63,089 bases of DNA, taken from Nemertoderma westbladi (taxonomy: Eukaryota > Xenacoelomorpha > Nemertodermatida > Nemertodermatidae). Below are positions 1 to 8,489 of the stretch, in pieces. Under the pieces are notes generated by a model, which did no database searches, was not told the origin of the DNA, and saw nothing but the letters and a program-made list of their open reading frames with translations. The stretch lies in contig JAUCBJ010002818.1 of the NCBI GenBank assembly GCA_032718475.1, positions 1-63,089 on the forward strand, written 5' to 3'. Each line of letters starts with the position of its first letter. Within the stretch, counting starts at the first letter, position 1. A program made the translations under genes and the position numbers.

Positions 1-775
1 GTTCACGTTGTTCGATCTCCTGTCTGCGTTGTTCGACCCGTCGTTCGACCTCTTGTTCGGCCTCTCGTTCACGTTGTTCGATCACCTGTCTGCGTTGTTC
101 GACCCGTCGTTCGACCTCTTGTTCGGCCTCTCGCTTTTGTGTTTCGGCGGCTAATACATCCTGCTCGGCTTGCAGTTGAATATACTCATCTTCCATCCGA
201 GCTTTGAGGGCTAATGCCTTCCGTTCTCGCAGTTGGTCTCGGAGTGGCTGACCCCCCTGAGAGCTATGCGCTGAGCCGGATCTCTCGCTCCTAGCGCTGG
301 AGTGCTGATTTCTAGCGGACCCCGTTCTTTTTTGATGTACTGCCGTCCTGATGCTGGAGGATCGTACTGATTCCGCGTCCGTTCTTTCAGCCCTTTTGTA
401 GTACTGTTCCTCATAGCCTCTCACAAGGCTGAGGGTCCTCCGGTGTTGTTTGCGGAACCCATCAAGATGTACAACGTGTTCTTCCAACTTGGGGTAGTTT
501 TCCTGATCGGTGGAGGGAACGAGATCTTGGTACGCCTGTATCATTCTTTCGTACCGCTGTAGGATATTTCGGATACTTTGAAGCTGAGTTTGTACCTCAT
601 TGAGGGGGGTTTTGACTCCCTTGAGTTGTTTCTCCATCCGTTGATACGCTCGGGTTACTCCGCCTTTAAGGGCCCCTAACCGACGGGTCATGTTCTTGAC
701 ATTTGGTACCTCGTCGGTTTCCGAGTCTGTGTGGTGATCCATCTCGTCGGTATCGGATACGTTATTTGTTGTCAT
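1..775 (-). CDS. BEL/Pao-type Gag, N-terminal part (runs off the window)
   Basis: An uninterrupted minus-strand frame starts at ATG 775-773 and is still open at base 1, so the C-terminus lies outside the window. The first 30 residues are acidic. A basic helical block follows (about residues 30-125, beginning MTRRLGALKGGVTRAYQRME), then a Ser/Arg-rich linker, then a highly charged coiled coil from about residue 170. The coiled coil ends in a 22-residue tandem repeat (unit EREAEQEVERRVEQRRQ plus five residues), seen in DNA as a 66-bp direct repeat at 1-131. This layout of basic helical N-terminus, linker and Glu/Arg coiled coil is what BEL/Pao Gag proteins show ahead of their DUF1759 domain; the DUF1759 part would be beyond the edge. 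It would act as the structural particle protein of the retroelement. The family call is inferred from architecture; a host coiled-coil protein is the alternative. Confidence 0.65.
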   Translation of the reverse strand, partial: MTTNNVSDTDEMDHHTDSETDEVPNVKNMTRRLGALKGGVTRAYQRMEKQLKGVKTPLNEVQTQLQSIRNILQRYERMIQAYQDLVPSTDQENYPKLEEHVVHLDGFRKQHRRTLSLVRGYEEQYYKRAERTDAESVRSSSIRTAVHQKRTGSARNQHSSARSERSGSAHSSQGGQPLRDQLRERKALALKARMEDEYIQLQAEQDVLAAETQKREAEQEVERRVEQRRQVIEQREREAEQEVERRVEQRRQEIEQRE

Positions 776-963
776 TGTAACGCCTCGTCGATGGCTAGAT
801 ACGCGATGTCGTAAAACAGTTCCTCGTAGGTATTGTACTCAGCTTGGACCACCCGAACAGTAATCCTGAATCGTCCAACGTTCGTTCCTTGTACCTCAAC
901 TTCGACGTGCCAGATTCCTGGCTCAACTTGAATTATATCAATGGGTGTGATCGATACTTCCAT
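772..963 (-). CDS. 63-aa upstream ORF overlapping Gag by ATGA
   Basis: This short ORF lies directly upstream of the Gag frame. Its TGA stop (774-772) overlaps the Gag ATG (775-773), giving ATGA. The peptide begins MEVSITPIDIIQVEPGIWHV and alternates polar and hydrophobic residues, which suggests beta strands; it has no membrane segment or known motif. I do not recognise the family. The exact stop-start overlap suggests termination-reinitiation or a coupled two-ORF message, but it could be a chance leader ORF. Confidence 0.4.
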   Translation of the reverse strand: MEVSITPIDIIQVEPGIWHVEVEVQGTNVGRFRITVRVVQAEYNTYEELFYDIAYLAIDEALQ

Positions 964-1165
964 TCCCTGTTAACAACTCTCCCAATATGTGATCTGCCGA
1001 CTACGAGTTGGTTAGATCGAGTTTGCTGATTAATTAAACCACGACTTTGTCTCAACTCAAATACCAGAGTTTCCTCGTAGTGGGTGCTGGCAAGCACGTA
1101 GAGAGTTTTTGAAGAGTATTGAAGGATTTTCAACTTCCACCAGTTGAAGTTGACCGTAATTATCC

Positions 1166-1192
1166 TTAATTTTGACACCGTGTCAAAATTAA
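1166..1192. repeat. 27-bp near-perfect palindrome
   Basis: The arms TTAATTTTGACAC and GTGTCAAAATTAA are perfect reverse complements around one central base. It sits in the leader of the BEL/Pao element, about 390 bp upstream of Gag. It could form a hairpin in the transcript or bind a dimeric protein. No primer-binding site could be identified near it. Confidence 0.6.
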
Positions 1193-1593
1193 CCGCATTA
1201 ATTATTCTTAATTTTGTTGCCGTTATTCCTACACCAGGGGGAAAAAACGCCGATGCTGGAGACGTGACTTAACAGACCACCGAGCCCCGGCCAGTCACCG
1301 GATATTGATTGTGGGGAGGGAATATTTCTAAGATGCAAGTTTGCGGTTGAGAAAAGCTGCATTAGTTGGATATACTCTTTAATGTAACTTCCTATAGTTG
1401 AAAACCTGATTAAGAATAATTTTGGGCTTCCCCAAATCAATATACACCAAATATTCACAATAATTATACCCGATAATATAAATCCCTACGGTATATTATT
1501 TAATAACCCACTGTTCGCTCAGAATTTTAGCCTACCTAATGTTCCCCAGATTTTCCCTCAGTCCCAGTCTTAGTGCCGTAGTGTCGGTGTCGG

Positions 1594-2390
1594 TCGACCC
1601 TGTCGCGTGTCCGTTCCACCCCTCACGAACCCCGAAGGGAACGATCATCGAGAACCAGCCCGGCTTGGCTAAGGGTCGGTCCAGTCGGTAGACTCTGTCG
1701 CGTATCCGTACCACCCCTCTCGAACCCCGAAGGGTTCAGTCATCGAGAACCAGTACGGCTTGGCTAAGAGTCTGTCGTGTCGGTGGACCCGTTCGCGTGT
1801 CCGTTCCACCCCTCACGAACCCCGAAGGGTTCGATCATCGAGAACCAGAACGGCTTGGCTAGGGGTCCGTCAGTTCATTACAGAAACCCAACCACCTAGG
1901 CTTTCCGAGTCCGTTTCAGGCTCGTAGTCGCTTCGGCAGCCGAGAAACTGCTCCGAACAGTCGGTAGGCCAGTAGAGTCTAGTCGAGTCTAGTCCTTTGT
2001 CTTTCGACCCCATCGCGTGTCCGTTCCACCCCTCACGAACCCCGAAGGGAGCGATCATCGAGAACCAGAACGGCTTGGCTAAGGGGTCTGTCGTCGGTTC
2101 CCGTCGCAAATCCCAGTCAAGCAGTCAGCGTTCCGAGTTCTTTTCAGGCTCGTAGTAGCTGCAGTTGACCCGAGACCGCTAAGGGCAGTCCTTGTCAAAC
2201 CAGTCCTGTGGCCAGCCCTTTCGCATGTCCGTCCCACCCCTCACGAACCCCGAAGGGATCGGTCATCGAGAACCAGTACGGCTTAGGTCAGGGGGCAGTC
2301 TTAAGTTGGCCACCTGTTCGCGTGTCCGCTCCACCCCTCACGAACCCCGGGGTTCGATCATCGAGAACCAGAACGGCTTGGCTACTAAGG
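1594..2390 (-). repeat. GC-rich tandem/interspersed repeats upstream of Gag
   Basis: Six copies of a unit of about 65-70 bp start near 1607, 1703, 1797, 2016, 2225 and 2320, separated by irregular spacers. On the minus strand each unit carries a core around GGGGTTCGTGAGGGGTGGAA. Five of the six contain CCC-TTCG-GGG, a C(UUCG)G tetraloop hairpin in RNA, and two of these extend the stem to six base pairs. They are much more GC-rich than the surroundings and lie on the 5' side of the Gag frame, so they are probably leader or LTR sequence of that element. No LTR ends could be defined. Confidence 0.6.
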
Positions 2391-2803
2391 GGCCGTCGGT
2401 GCCCGTCGCAAATCCCTGACACAAGCAGTCAGCGTTCCGAGTTCTTTTCAGTCTCGTAGTAGCTGCCGTTGGCCAGGGACCGCTAAGGGCAGTCCTTGTC
2501 CTTTAGGCCTGGCGCATTACCAAATCCACCCCTACAGGCAGCAGGAAGTTGGCCAGGGCCTAATAGTACTCAGGCTAACCTGAATACTGCTTGCATTTTC
2601 CATCCCCCTGGCCCTTATAACTATGAAATTATTCCCGTACCCTGTAAGTTCCCCCAAAGTTCGCCCATAAATCGCCCCCAGTTTATTGAATGTGCCCAAA
2701 ACCCATGGTCCCGCACCCAGTAGTAATATCGGAATAATCAATTTTAATAAAATACAAAAATATTCAACTCGCGTTATGGAAAGTTGAAATACCGCGAACA
2801 TAC
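2391..2803. other. No gene seen; probable LTR or leader remnant
   Basis: The GC-rich composition of the repeat block fades into AT-rich DNA here. Short ORFs on both strands lack family features. The stretches 964-1165 and 1193-1593 also hold nothing that can be called. Confidence 0.4.
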
Positions 2804-3137
2804 TATTTATAAAAAACCTAAAAAATTTGCATAAATTTACAGCGCCACCTAGCGGTGCAGAATTATTTTTACAAAATTTCGCCTGATAGTTATGTTGCCC
2901 ATCTTAAATCTATCATAAAAATACTTTCATGTGATTAGATTCAAAACTGTAAAAACCTTAGGGTTTTAAGCGCAACCAAGTTTTTTCATTGTTAACTAGT
3001 ATTAAAATAAATATTAAATAGCGAAAAATAAAATTTTTCTGACCTATCATGTAGAATAACATTTTAGGTACTTATATTCCTTAATTATATCCAAAACCAA
3101 AAAATTTTGAAACGCCGAGAGTGATAAATCAATTCGA
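2804..3137. mobile_element. Truncated copy of the TTAA MITE found at 45734-46443
   Basis: This stretch matches the reverse complement of about 45765-46100 along nearly its whole length. Shared landmarks include GCGCCACCTAGCGGTGCAGA, CCTTAGGGTTTTAAGCGCAA, CTATCATGTAGAATA and GAAACGC(C/T)GAGAGTGATAAATC. Neither GGGGGGGTACACC terminus is present, so it is an internal fragment. It shows that the element is a dispersed family. Confidence 0.7.
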
Positions 3138-3947
3138 TCGAACGAAAAGTTTATTTCAAATTGTAAAACAGATTACCGAGATATTTTTTAGTTATCGCTG
3201 TCTTCCCGACTATAAGTTTGTCTGTGGGTGAACCCGGAGGTCACCAGTTCGATCCCACCTGGACGACATTGTCGACTTTGCAAAGCTGGGCCAAACAAAA
3301 AAGTCATAATAATTTGAAACCCAATCATTCACTCAAAACACCAATAATAAAATTTAAGAAGGAAGACAAACCGCCACTCAGACAGACAAACAAACAAACT
3401 TTAAACTGACGAAATCTGGAAATGAAATCACCGACCCCGAAAACCAACAAAACCAATTGATAATTGTTTTACTATGTATAAGGTAGTGTGTCGCCTTTGT
3501 TTCATAATGTTGTATCATAATGTAAATCATAATGTTTCATAATGTATATAATATACATTGAGTGAAAGTTCTTATGGGATTCATATCTCTCTTGCTATCA
3601 ATAATATCCTTTTTTAAGCCAATTAATTTTAATTAACATTAATTAATTTTGTTTCGTGTAAATATTAATTTTATTAGCACGAAATGCAAAAACTTAAAAA
3701 ATATAACTATTAATTACATTAAAAAAAATTAAAATTAAAAAAAATTAAAAATTTCAGATTAATTGAATTCCTTCAAAAAATATATTATTATATAATATTA
3801 TTATAATATATTATTATTATTATACAGTACTGAATGTATTGATATTTATATCATTGTCTTTAATCACTATAATTTAAAATTTTAGTTTTTTTTTTTCAAA
3901 AGCATTAAAACAGAGGAAACAACACAAAATAAGTCAGTTAGGTTGCT
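3138..3947. other. AT-rich intergenic DNA with a weak tRNA-like SINE trace
   Basis: No coding region is seen. Around 3230-3265 there is a Pol III B-box-like AGTTCGATCCC within a GC-richer 80-bp patch ending in AAAGCTGGGCC, perhaps the remains of a SINE; no good A box was found. The rest (3400-3940) is homopolymer-rich and AT-rich, with TTATAATA-type simple sequence. Confidence 0.35.
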
Positions 3948-4283
3948 TTGCTGTCTCCATTCTTCTATATCCTTGGTAACTGGAATATATTAGCACTGAG
4001 TGTTTGGGATCTTTGTGCGAAAGTTTTGGAACTCAATACTGAAACCTCACCAAGAAATTTATCTTTATTGGAAAAAGTTGTAGAAGTTTCACAACGAGAA
4101 CTCATATTACCTATAAGAATTAAAAAAAACATGTTGTATAATCATAATTTATATTATTATATTATATTCAGTACTAATTTACATATTCAGAGACAATTGC
4201 GACGTGACCAGGTTGTCCAGGACAACTTTAACATTAACAACTACGGCGTCATCTGTAATAACTATTTACATACTGGTGAGTAA
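3948..4283 (+). CDS. Unrecognised 111-codon ORF, doubtful
   Basis: An ATG-initiated frame is open here. Its middle (about residues 20-65, including SVWDLCAKVLELNTETSPRN) has a protein-like composition, while the last third is Tyr/Asn-rich and looks like translated AT-rich DNA. A polypyrimidine tract and AG lie at about 3885-3912, so part could be an exon. No family is recognised and a real gene is doubtful. Confidence 0.12.
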   Translation: MLSPFFYILGNWNILALSVWDLCAKVLELNTETSPRNLSLLEKVVEVSQRELILPIRIKKNMLYNHNLYYYIIFSTNLHIQRQLRRDQVVQDNFNINNYGVICNNYLHTGE

Positions 4284-4394
4284 AGTAGCACTTTACAGTG
4301 TGATGATATCCGAGTGGCTTTGTTACACAAACGAACGTTATTGAGTGAGTGAAAATAAAGCCACGGGGATCAGAACACTGTAAAGTACTTTGCA
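4284..4394. repeat. Imperfect inverted repeat (fold-back of about 110 bp)
   Basis: The left side AGTAGCACTTTACAGTGT and the right side ACACTGTAAAGTACT pair. Pairing continues inward imperfectly through ATCCGAGTGGCTTT against AAAGCCACGGGGAT. The loop is about 40 nt. It could be a tiny MITE or a transcribed hairpin. Confidence 0.5.
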
Positions 4395-4424
4395 ACAAGT
4401 ATGTATGTAGTTTTATTCCAAAAT

Positions 4425-5350
4425 TTTAACGTTACGAAATGATTGTATATATTATAAGTGATATAAACTAATTTTAACGTTACGAAATGATTGTATATAT
4501 ATTATAAGTGATAGAAACTGAACAAATTAAATTAGTTGCTGCATAAATAAATGTAAAAATGACAAAAATTATGTTATAAATAAGTTCGCTTATATTTATG
4601 GGGGCGTTTGGAGCCATATTAATAGTTAATAGCTACTAGTTATTAATAGCTACCGGTAGGTAATGTAGTAGGCAATTAATTATAAATGCCACGTATTGTT
4701 TACATGGTAACCAATGACGCCGTAACTTTACAGCTCGCCGTCATTGGTTATACATAAACAAGGGACATTACAACACCAATACAATACTAAATGTACTACA
4801 GGCCAATACAATGCTGTAATGTCATCAAAAGTTGTAAAGTGCTAAATAACAACTCGCTGTTAATACTAATGACGTTGAGTAATGTTACAATTTTGGAAAA
4901 AATACTGTTTATGTGTGTATGTTTGGTTGGTAGCCTAGCAACCAACCTATCAGCTGGTGATAGTCTAACTGTTTGGTGGGGGGGATATTTTTCTATATAC
5001 CAACATTGTATGTTTTACATGTTAAAAAAACTTCGAATAAAAAGAAACACCATCTAATTCATATATATATATCGTTGCTTTAAGACATGCTGTATTAGCT
5101 GGTGAAGTTTTGAATATTTTATCCAATGGGAAGTGATGATTATTACGTGGTAAAGTGAAATCGGGATATTCCTATTGGGCAATATTTTACTGCAGAAAGG
5201 CCATCATAATATATATTTCGATATCTTTTGTAGGCTCTTTGACTTAGGGCCTTATCCTTATGACACTTAAGCTACGATAATGATATTCAATATAAACAAA
5301 CATATACAAACATATACAAACATATACAAACATAATATAATATGTCTTAC
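4425..5350. other. Non-coding: short tandem duplication, hairpin, simple repeat
   Basis: A unit of about 50 bp containing TTTTAACGTTACGAAATG is repeated twice at 4425-4515. A hairpin with arms GTAACCAATGACG / CGTCATTGGTTAT lies at 4687-4752. A (ACAAACATAT)n-like simple repeat lies at 5296-5332. No exon was supported here, although the 3' end of the GLIS-like gene must lie to the left of 5351. Confidence 0.4.
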
Positions 5351-5588
5351 CTGTGGACAATGAGGCGCCCAATCCGCTGTCCTGGGTGTCTGTATGCACC
5401 AACGGATATTTTTTGCTTTCAGATTGGTCAGAGTTACATCCCACAGTGAGGATACTGTCCAATGGGAATGAGTTACCACTGACAGCTAAGGGTTGCATAT
5501 AGTACTGGTTTGGGTATGACTGTTGCGTAGGTTGAGGTAAGATTGTTGTATTTATTATAGGTGAAAGTTGATTGCTCTTTGTTTTCAA
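5351..5588 (-). CDS. glis: GLIS-like gene, exon after the zinc fingers
   Basis: The exon is bounded by an acceptor (GTTATAG at 5595-5589) and a strong donor (CAG|GTAAGA at 5353-5345). It reads in phase 0 from the preceding exon. The 79-residue product is Ser/Thr/Gln/Pro-rich (begins LKTKSNQLSPIINTTILPQP, ends near QDSGLGASLSTG), as expected of the disordered C-terminal regulatory region of GLIS factors. The intron before it runs 5589-5863. The frame continues into a further 3' exon that I could not locate. Confidence 0.6.
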
Positions 5589-5863
5589 CTATAACAAATT
5601 TAAAATGAAAGTTTGACTTGTTAGTTAAATATAATTGTATCTGTTACACAGAAAAATATTTCACACGATGTTTAACTTGACTTCCTACAGTAACATTTAT
5701 GCAATTTTATTTAATATACTGTACGGCATATTGGCGAATTTTTCACAATTTGCGATACATTAACATTACGCATAAATTCGTTGATTCTCGCCTATTCTTG
5801 CCATAATTAGGCCTATTTACTTAAAATAGATACGTAACCGATTAATATCTCATTATGAGGCAC

Positions 5864-6045
5864 CTTTTTCCTGACTTGAAACTGCGACGATGTTTTAGAT
5901 ACAGAGGCTAATAACTGAGATGCGTTCGAGTGTAGCTTCATATGTTTACGCAAGGAACTGGGGTCAGTGTACCTTTTCGTACAGTTGGGCAGCTGACATA
6001 CATATGGTTTGCTGTCAATGTGCGTTCTCATATGTTTGGCGCGAT
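5864..6045 (-). CDS. glis: GLIS-like gene, exon with zinc fingers 4 (end) and 5
   Basis: After acceptor TTTTAG (6051-6046) the exon encodes [20 protein letters not shown], which completes finger 4 and starts finger 5. It continues [18 protein letters not shown], giving the full C-x4-C...H-x3-H pattern of GLI/ZIC/GLIS finger 5. The DPSSLRKH helix contacts DNA in this superfamily. The exon starts in phase 1, matching the donor of the preceding exon. The donor GAAAAAG|GTGCCT at 5864/5863 is weaker and inferred from phase. The intron 6046-6775 contains a SINE. Confidence 0.8.
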
Positions 6046-6520
6046 CTAAAACGCGATATTTCAATGAAATTAGTTTAATTTTAGTATTGTGTAGTCAACG
6101 AAAACATATATAAGTCGACCACAAAAACACTGGCGCAGATAAATTAACATATGTCCATTTTTAAAAATACATAACAAAAACAAAGAAATATATAACAAAT
6201 AATTCACCAATAAATAGTTTTGAAATTTTGAAAATTTTGAACAACATTTTGAACTAACAATTTTGAAAAAAATAATAGATTTCGTAACAGATTAAAATAC
6301 ATACAAACACAAACTGTCTTAAGGCATTATGTAATTTGTTGTCGTAAATAGTTGTCTATGTAATCAATGTCACTGTACTGTACAGTGTACAGTACATACG
6401 GTAATGAATGAATTGGATTCCTTGGGATCTCTCTAGATCGGATATTAAACTTTAATTCAAAAATATATATATATTGTAATTTGTAATTAGTATTTAGTTT
6501 TTATTGGCTAATTTACCAAG

Positions 6521-6735
6521 CAGTAGCTCGTTCTAGGCGTGGGCATTCCTGTGCTACCAATCAAGAGGCCCCGGTTCGATGCCTTGATTGGGCAGCACTA
6601 TTTGGGTAAAGTGCTTTTAATTATGGCATCTTAGCACCACCACCCTGGCTTTCATCCTTAAGTGATCGATAAATGGAAACCAAGGCGACTTGGAAAACAG
6701 ATAGTGGAAGATAACACAGTGAACGGAGTTTAAAT
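6521..6735 (+). mobile_element. tRNA-derived SINE in a GLIS-like intron
   Basis: A tRNA-like head has an A-box-like GTAGCTCGTTCTAGGCGTGG at 6532-6551 and a B box CCGGTTCGATGCC at 6571-6583 followed by an imperfect acceptor-like stem. An unrelated tail of about 140 bp follows, ending near AACGGAGTTTAAATAAACT. The spacing suits a Pol III promoter. No flanking duplication was identified. Confidence 0.45.
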
Positions 6736-6775
6736 AAACTAAAAAATTATCCTATTCATTTACTATTTTACGTAC

Positions 6776-6902
6776 CTGAGCTGTTACTGAACGCTTTGTT
6801 ACACATTGGGTTTGTGCATGGGTAGGGCCTTTCTCCTGTGTGGTTCCGTAAATGAATCTTAAGATTTTCCCATCTAGAAAACATCCGATTACAAGATTCA
6901 AC
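6776..6902 (-). CDS. glis: GLIS-like gene, exon with zinc fingers 2 (end), 3 and 4 (start)
   Basis: A 127-bp exon lies between acceptor TTTCAG (6908-6903) and donor CAG|GTACGT (6776/6775). It encodes [20 protein letters not shown], then HTGERPYPC and CNKAFSNSS. The [17 protein letters not shown] and -C-KAFSNSSDRAKH- patterns, the latter completed across the splice, are diagnostic of the GLI/ZIC/GLIS finger array and closest to GLIS. Phases (0 in, 1 out) match both neighbours. The protein would be a nuclear sequence-specific transcription factor. Confidence 0.85.
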
Positions 6903-7084
6903 CTGAAATTAGTTTGAGTAATTTATTTATTAATAATTATTAATTTTAAAATAAATAATAATCAATTATTTAATAATAATTAATATTAAAAAAAAATCTT
7001 AATTGTTCATGCAGCAGTTAATTGTTGACAGACTTTGAATCTATTTTATTCAATTATCTATTGGGATATATTTCAATGACTCAC

Positions 7085-7270
7085 GGGGCATATGTTGGGT
7101 CTCTCCCCACTGTGGACTCTCATGTGAACAATCAGTTTATATCGCGCGTTAAATGACTTCTGTTGCCGTTGGCAACCAGCCCATCTGCAGATGTAATTTC
7201 CATTTTTCTTCTGTGTTTCCACATGGGTGCTTTCAATGTGTGTCACAAATATTGACAATTGGTGAAATAG
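7085..7270 (-). CDS. glis: GLIS-like gene, exon with zinc fingers 1 (end) and 2 (start)
   Basis: A 186-bp phase 0/0 exon lies between acceptor ATGTTACAG (7279-7271) and donor CCC|GTGAGT (7085/7084). It encodes the histidine half of finger 1 (HIESTHV) and most of finger 2 (CRWAGCQRQQKSFNARYKLI, then HMRVHSGERPNIC). The tryptophan-containing C-x4-C fingers and the FNARYKLxxHMRVHSGE run are hallmarks of GLIS proteins. The intron 7271-7963 contains AT-rich DNA, a short (AGCTT)n run near 7638-7662 and the donor minisatellite. Confidence 0.85.
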
Positions 7271-7762
7271 CTGTAACATATATAAGGTAGTATATACGTA
7301 CTAATACGTATACGTATACACATACTGTATATACAAATACGTATATATATGGTAGCTAATATTGAATTTGTAATTGAAGCGGAACAATGTGAAGATAATA
7401 ACTTCATATCGAACAAAAATTCATGTACATATTGAAATAAATGTTTGAAATAGAGAATATGAAGATATATATATTTGACTGTATTACTTCATATAACCAT
7501 TCTCAGCTGGTTTTTTTTAGTCTGCTATGTGCTTTTTCTAATGACAAACTAGACAAAGATATAAAAAGACACATAAAAGTTATATAAAAAAGAAAAACCT
7601 CACCCACCACCAGGCTACTGTACAATAATGGTGCTTAGTAAGCTTAGCTTAGCTTAGCTTAGCTGTTAATTGTAGTGCGCGCGGGAATTTCAAAATTTTT
7701 AGTTTATGCTTGTATCAGCATTTGCCAAACAGATAGAGGCTTGAGCGATGTAGCTTTGGTAT

Positions 7763-7970
7763 CTCACTCACCTCGTAGCTCACTCACCTGGTAGCTCACT
7801 CACCTGGTAGCTCACTCACCTGGTAGCTCACTCACCTGGTAGCTCACTCGCATGGTAGCTCACTCACCTGGTAGCTCACTCGCATGGTAGCTCACTCAAC
7901 TGGTAGCTCACTCACATGGTAGCTCACTAACCTGGTAGCTCACTCACCTGGTAGCTCACTCACCTGGTAG
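7763..7970 (-). repeat. 16-bp minisatellite of splice-donor-like units (13 copies)
   Basis: Thirteen contiguous 16-bp units are present, with plus-strand consensus CTCACTCACCTGGTAG. Read on the gene's strand each is CTACCAG|GTGAGTGAG, a consensus 5' splice site. Seven units are identical to the consensus. One has GAG|GTGAGT, one has GTTAGT in place of GTGAGT, one has AT|GTGAGT, one has CA|GTTGAG, and two (CATGCGAGT) have lost the GT. The exon-proximal unit (7955-7970) is the inferred donor of the exon that begins finger 1. Confidence 0.9.
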
Positions 7971-8489
7971 CATTCAGACCATTTGCACAGAAATGGAGGC
8001 TTACAATCCGAACGTAATGTTGCCATGTAAACACCGCTCTGATCACCATATTCTTCATTATTTGCATTCGTGTCATTATTTATACCATCAATAAACTCCG
8101 AAGAGAAGCAGCGATTAGTCAAACTGTATACGGAAGTTCCTATGCTTGAACCAATGAGAGGAGTTTGAGTTGGGTAATCCTTTCTAGAAGATCCACTAAT
8201 TAATACAGGAGTTCGACTAAATCTAGGAGTTATGGATATAGGTTGGCATGGTAACATTGGTGTTACTGTTTGTTTTCCTACATTGTGAGACAATGTTGAC
8301 CTTTTTGATGAATTTCGATTATTACATTTACTAGAAATCCATTGTTTTGGTTGCTCTCTGTTATTGTAATTCATTTCTACAATATCCGCTCTATTGTTAC
8401 CACGTTCTACTTTATGATTGGGTATTACTGTTTTCGAATTATCATCAATATTTTCTCCATCGAGACAAGAAATTTCTCGTAGCATTTCA
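7964..8489 (-). CDS. glis: GLIS-like gene, 3' part of the large exon (zinc finger 1 start)
   Basis: This is the downstream portion of the exon before the finger cluster. It ends with CKPPFLCKWSECYQ, the cysteine half of finger 1 (GLIS finger 1 has a Trp-containing C-x4-C), and then the first donor of the 16-bp array at 7964. Upstream of that the peptide is Asn/Ser/Arg-rich and disordered. Segment 8213-8489 is duplicated at 10869-11145. Counted without the LINE and one repeat copy, the exon is 587 bp and keeps frame from acceptor to donor; as assembled it is interrupted. Confidence 0.7.
8213..8489. repeat. 277-bp direct repeat, left copy (exonic)
   Basis: This copy matches 10869-11145 with no difference that I could see. 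The two flank the LINE at 8490-10868, so it behaves like an exceptionally long target-site duplication or a tandem duplication with an insertion at the junction. Confidence 0.9.

Noticed and set aside
2192-2723. Overlapping plus-strand ORFs of 75-83 codons
   Set aside because: They arise from the GC-rich repeat block in several frames at once and show no conserved start or domain.
4791-5057. 88-codon ORF with a hydrophobic stretch
   Set aside because: Only low-complexity AT-derived residues around one hydrophobic patch; no splice or promoter support.
7763-7970. CRISPR-like array
   Set aside because: Units are contiguous 16-bp repeats without unique spacers, in an animal gene. The same holds for the arrays at 60888-61232 and 51082-54000.
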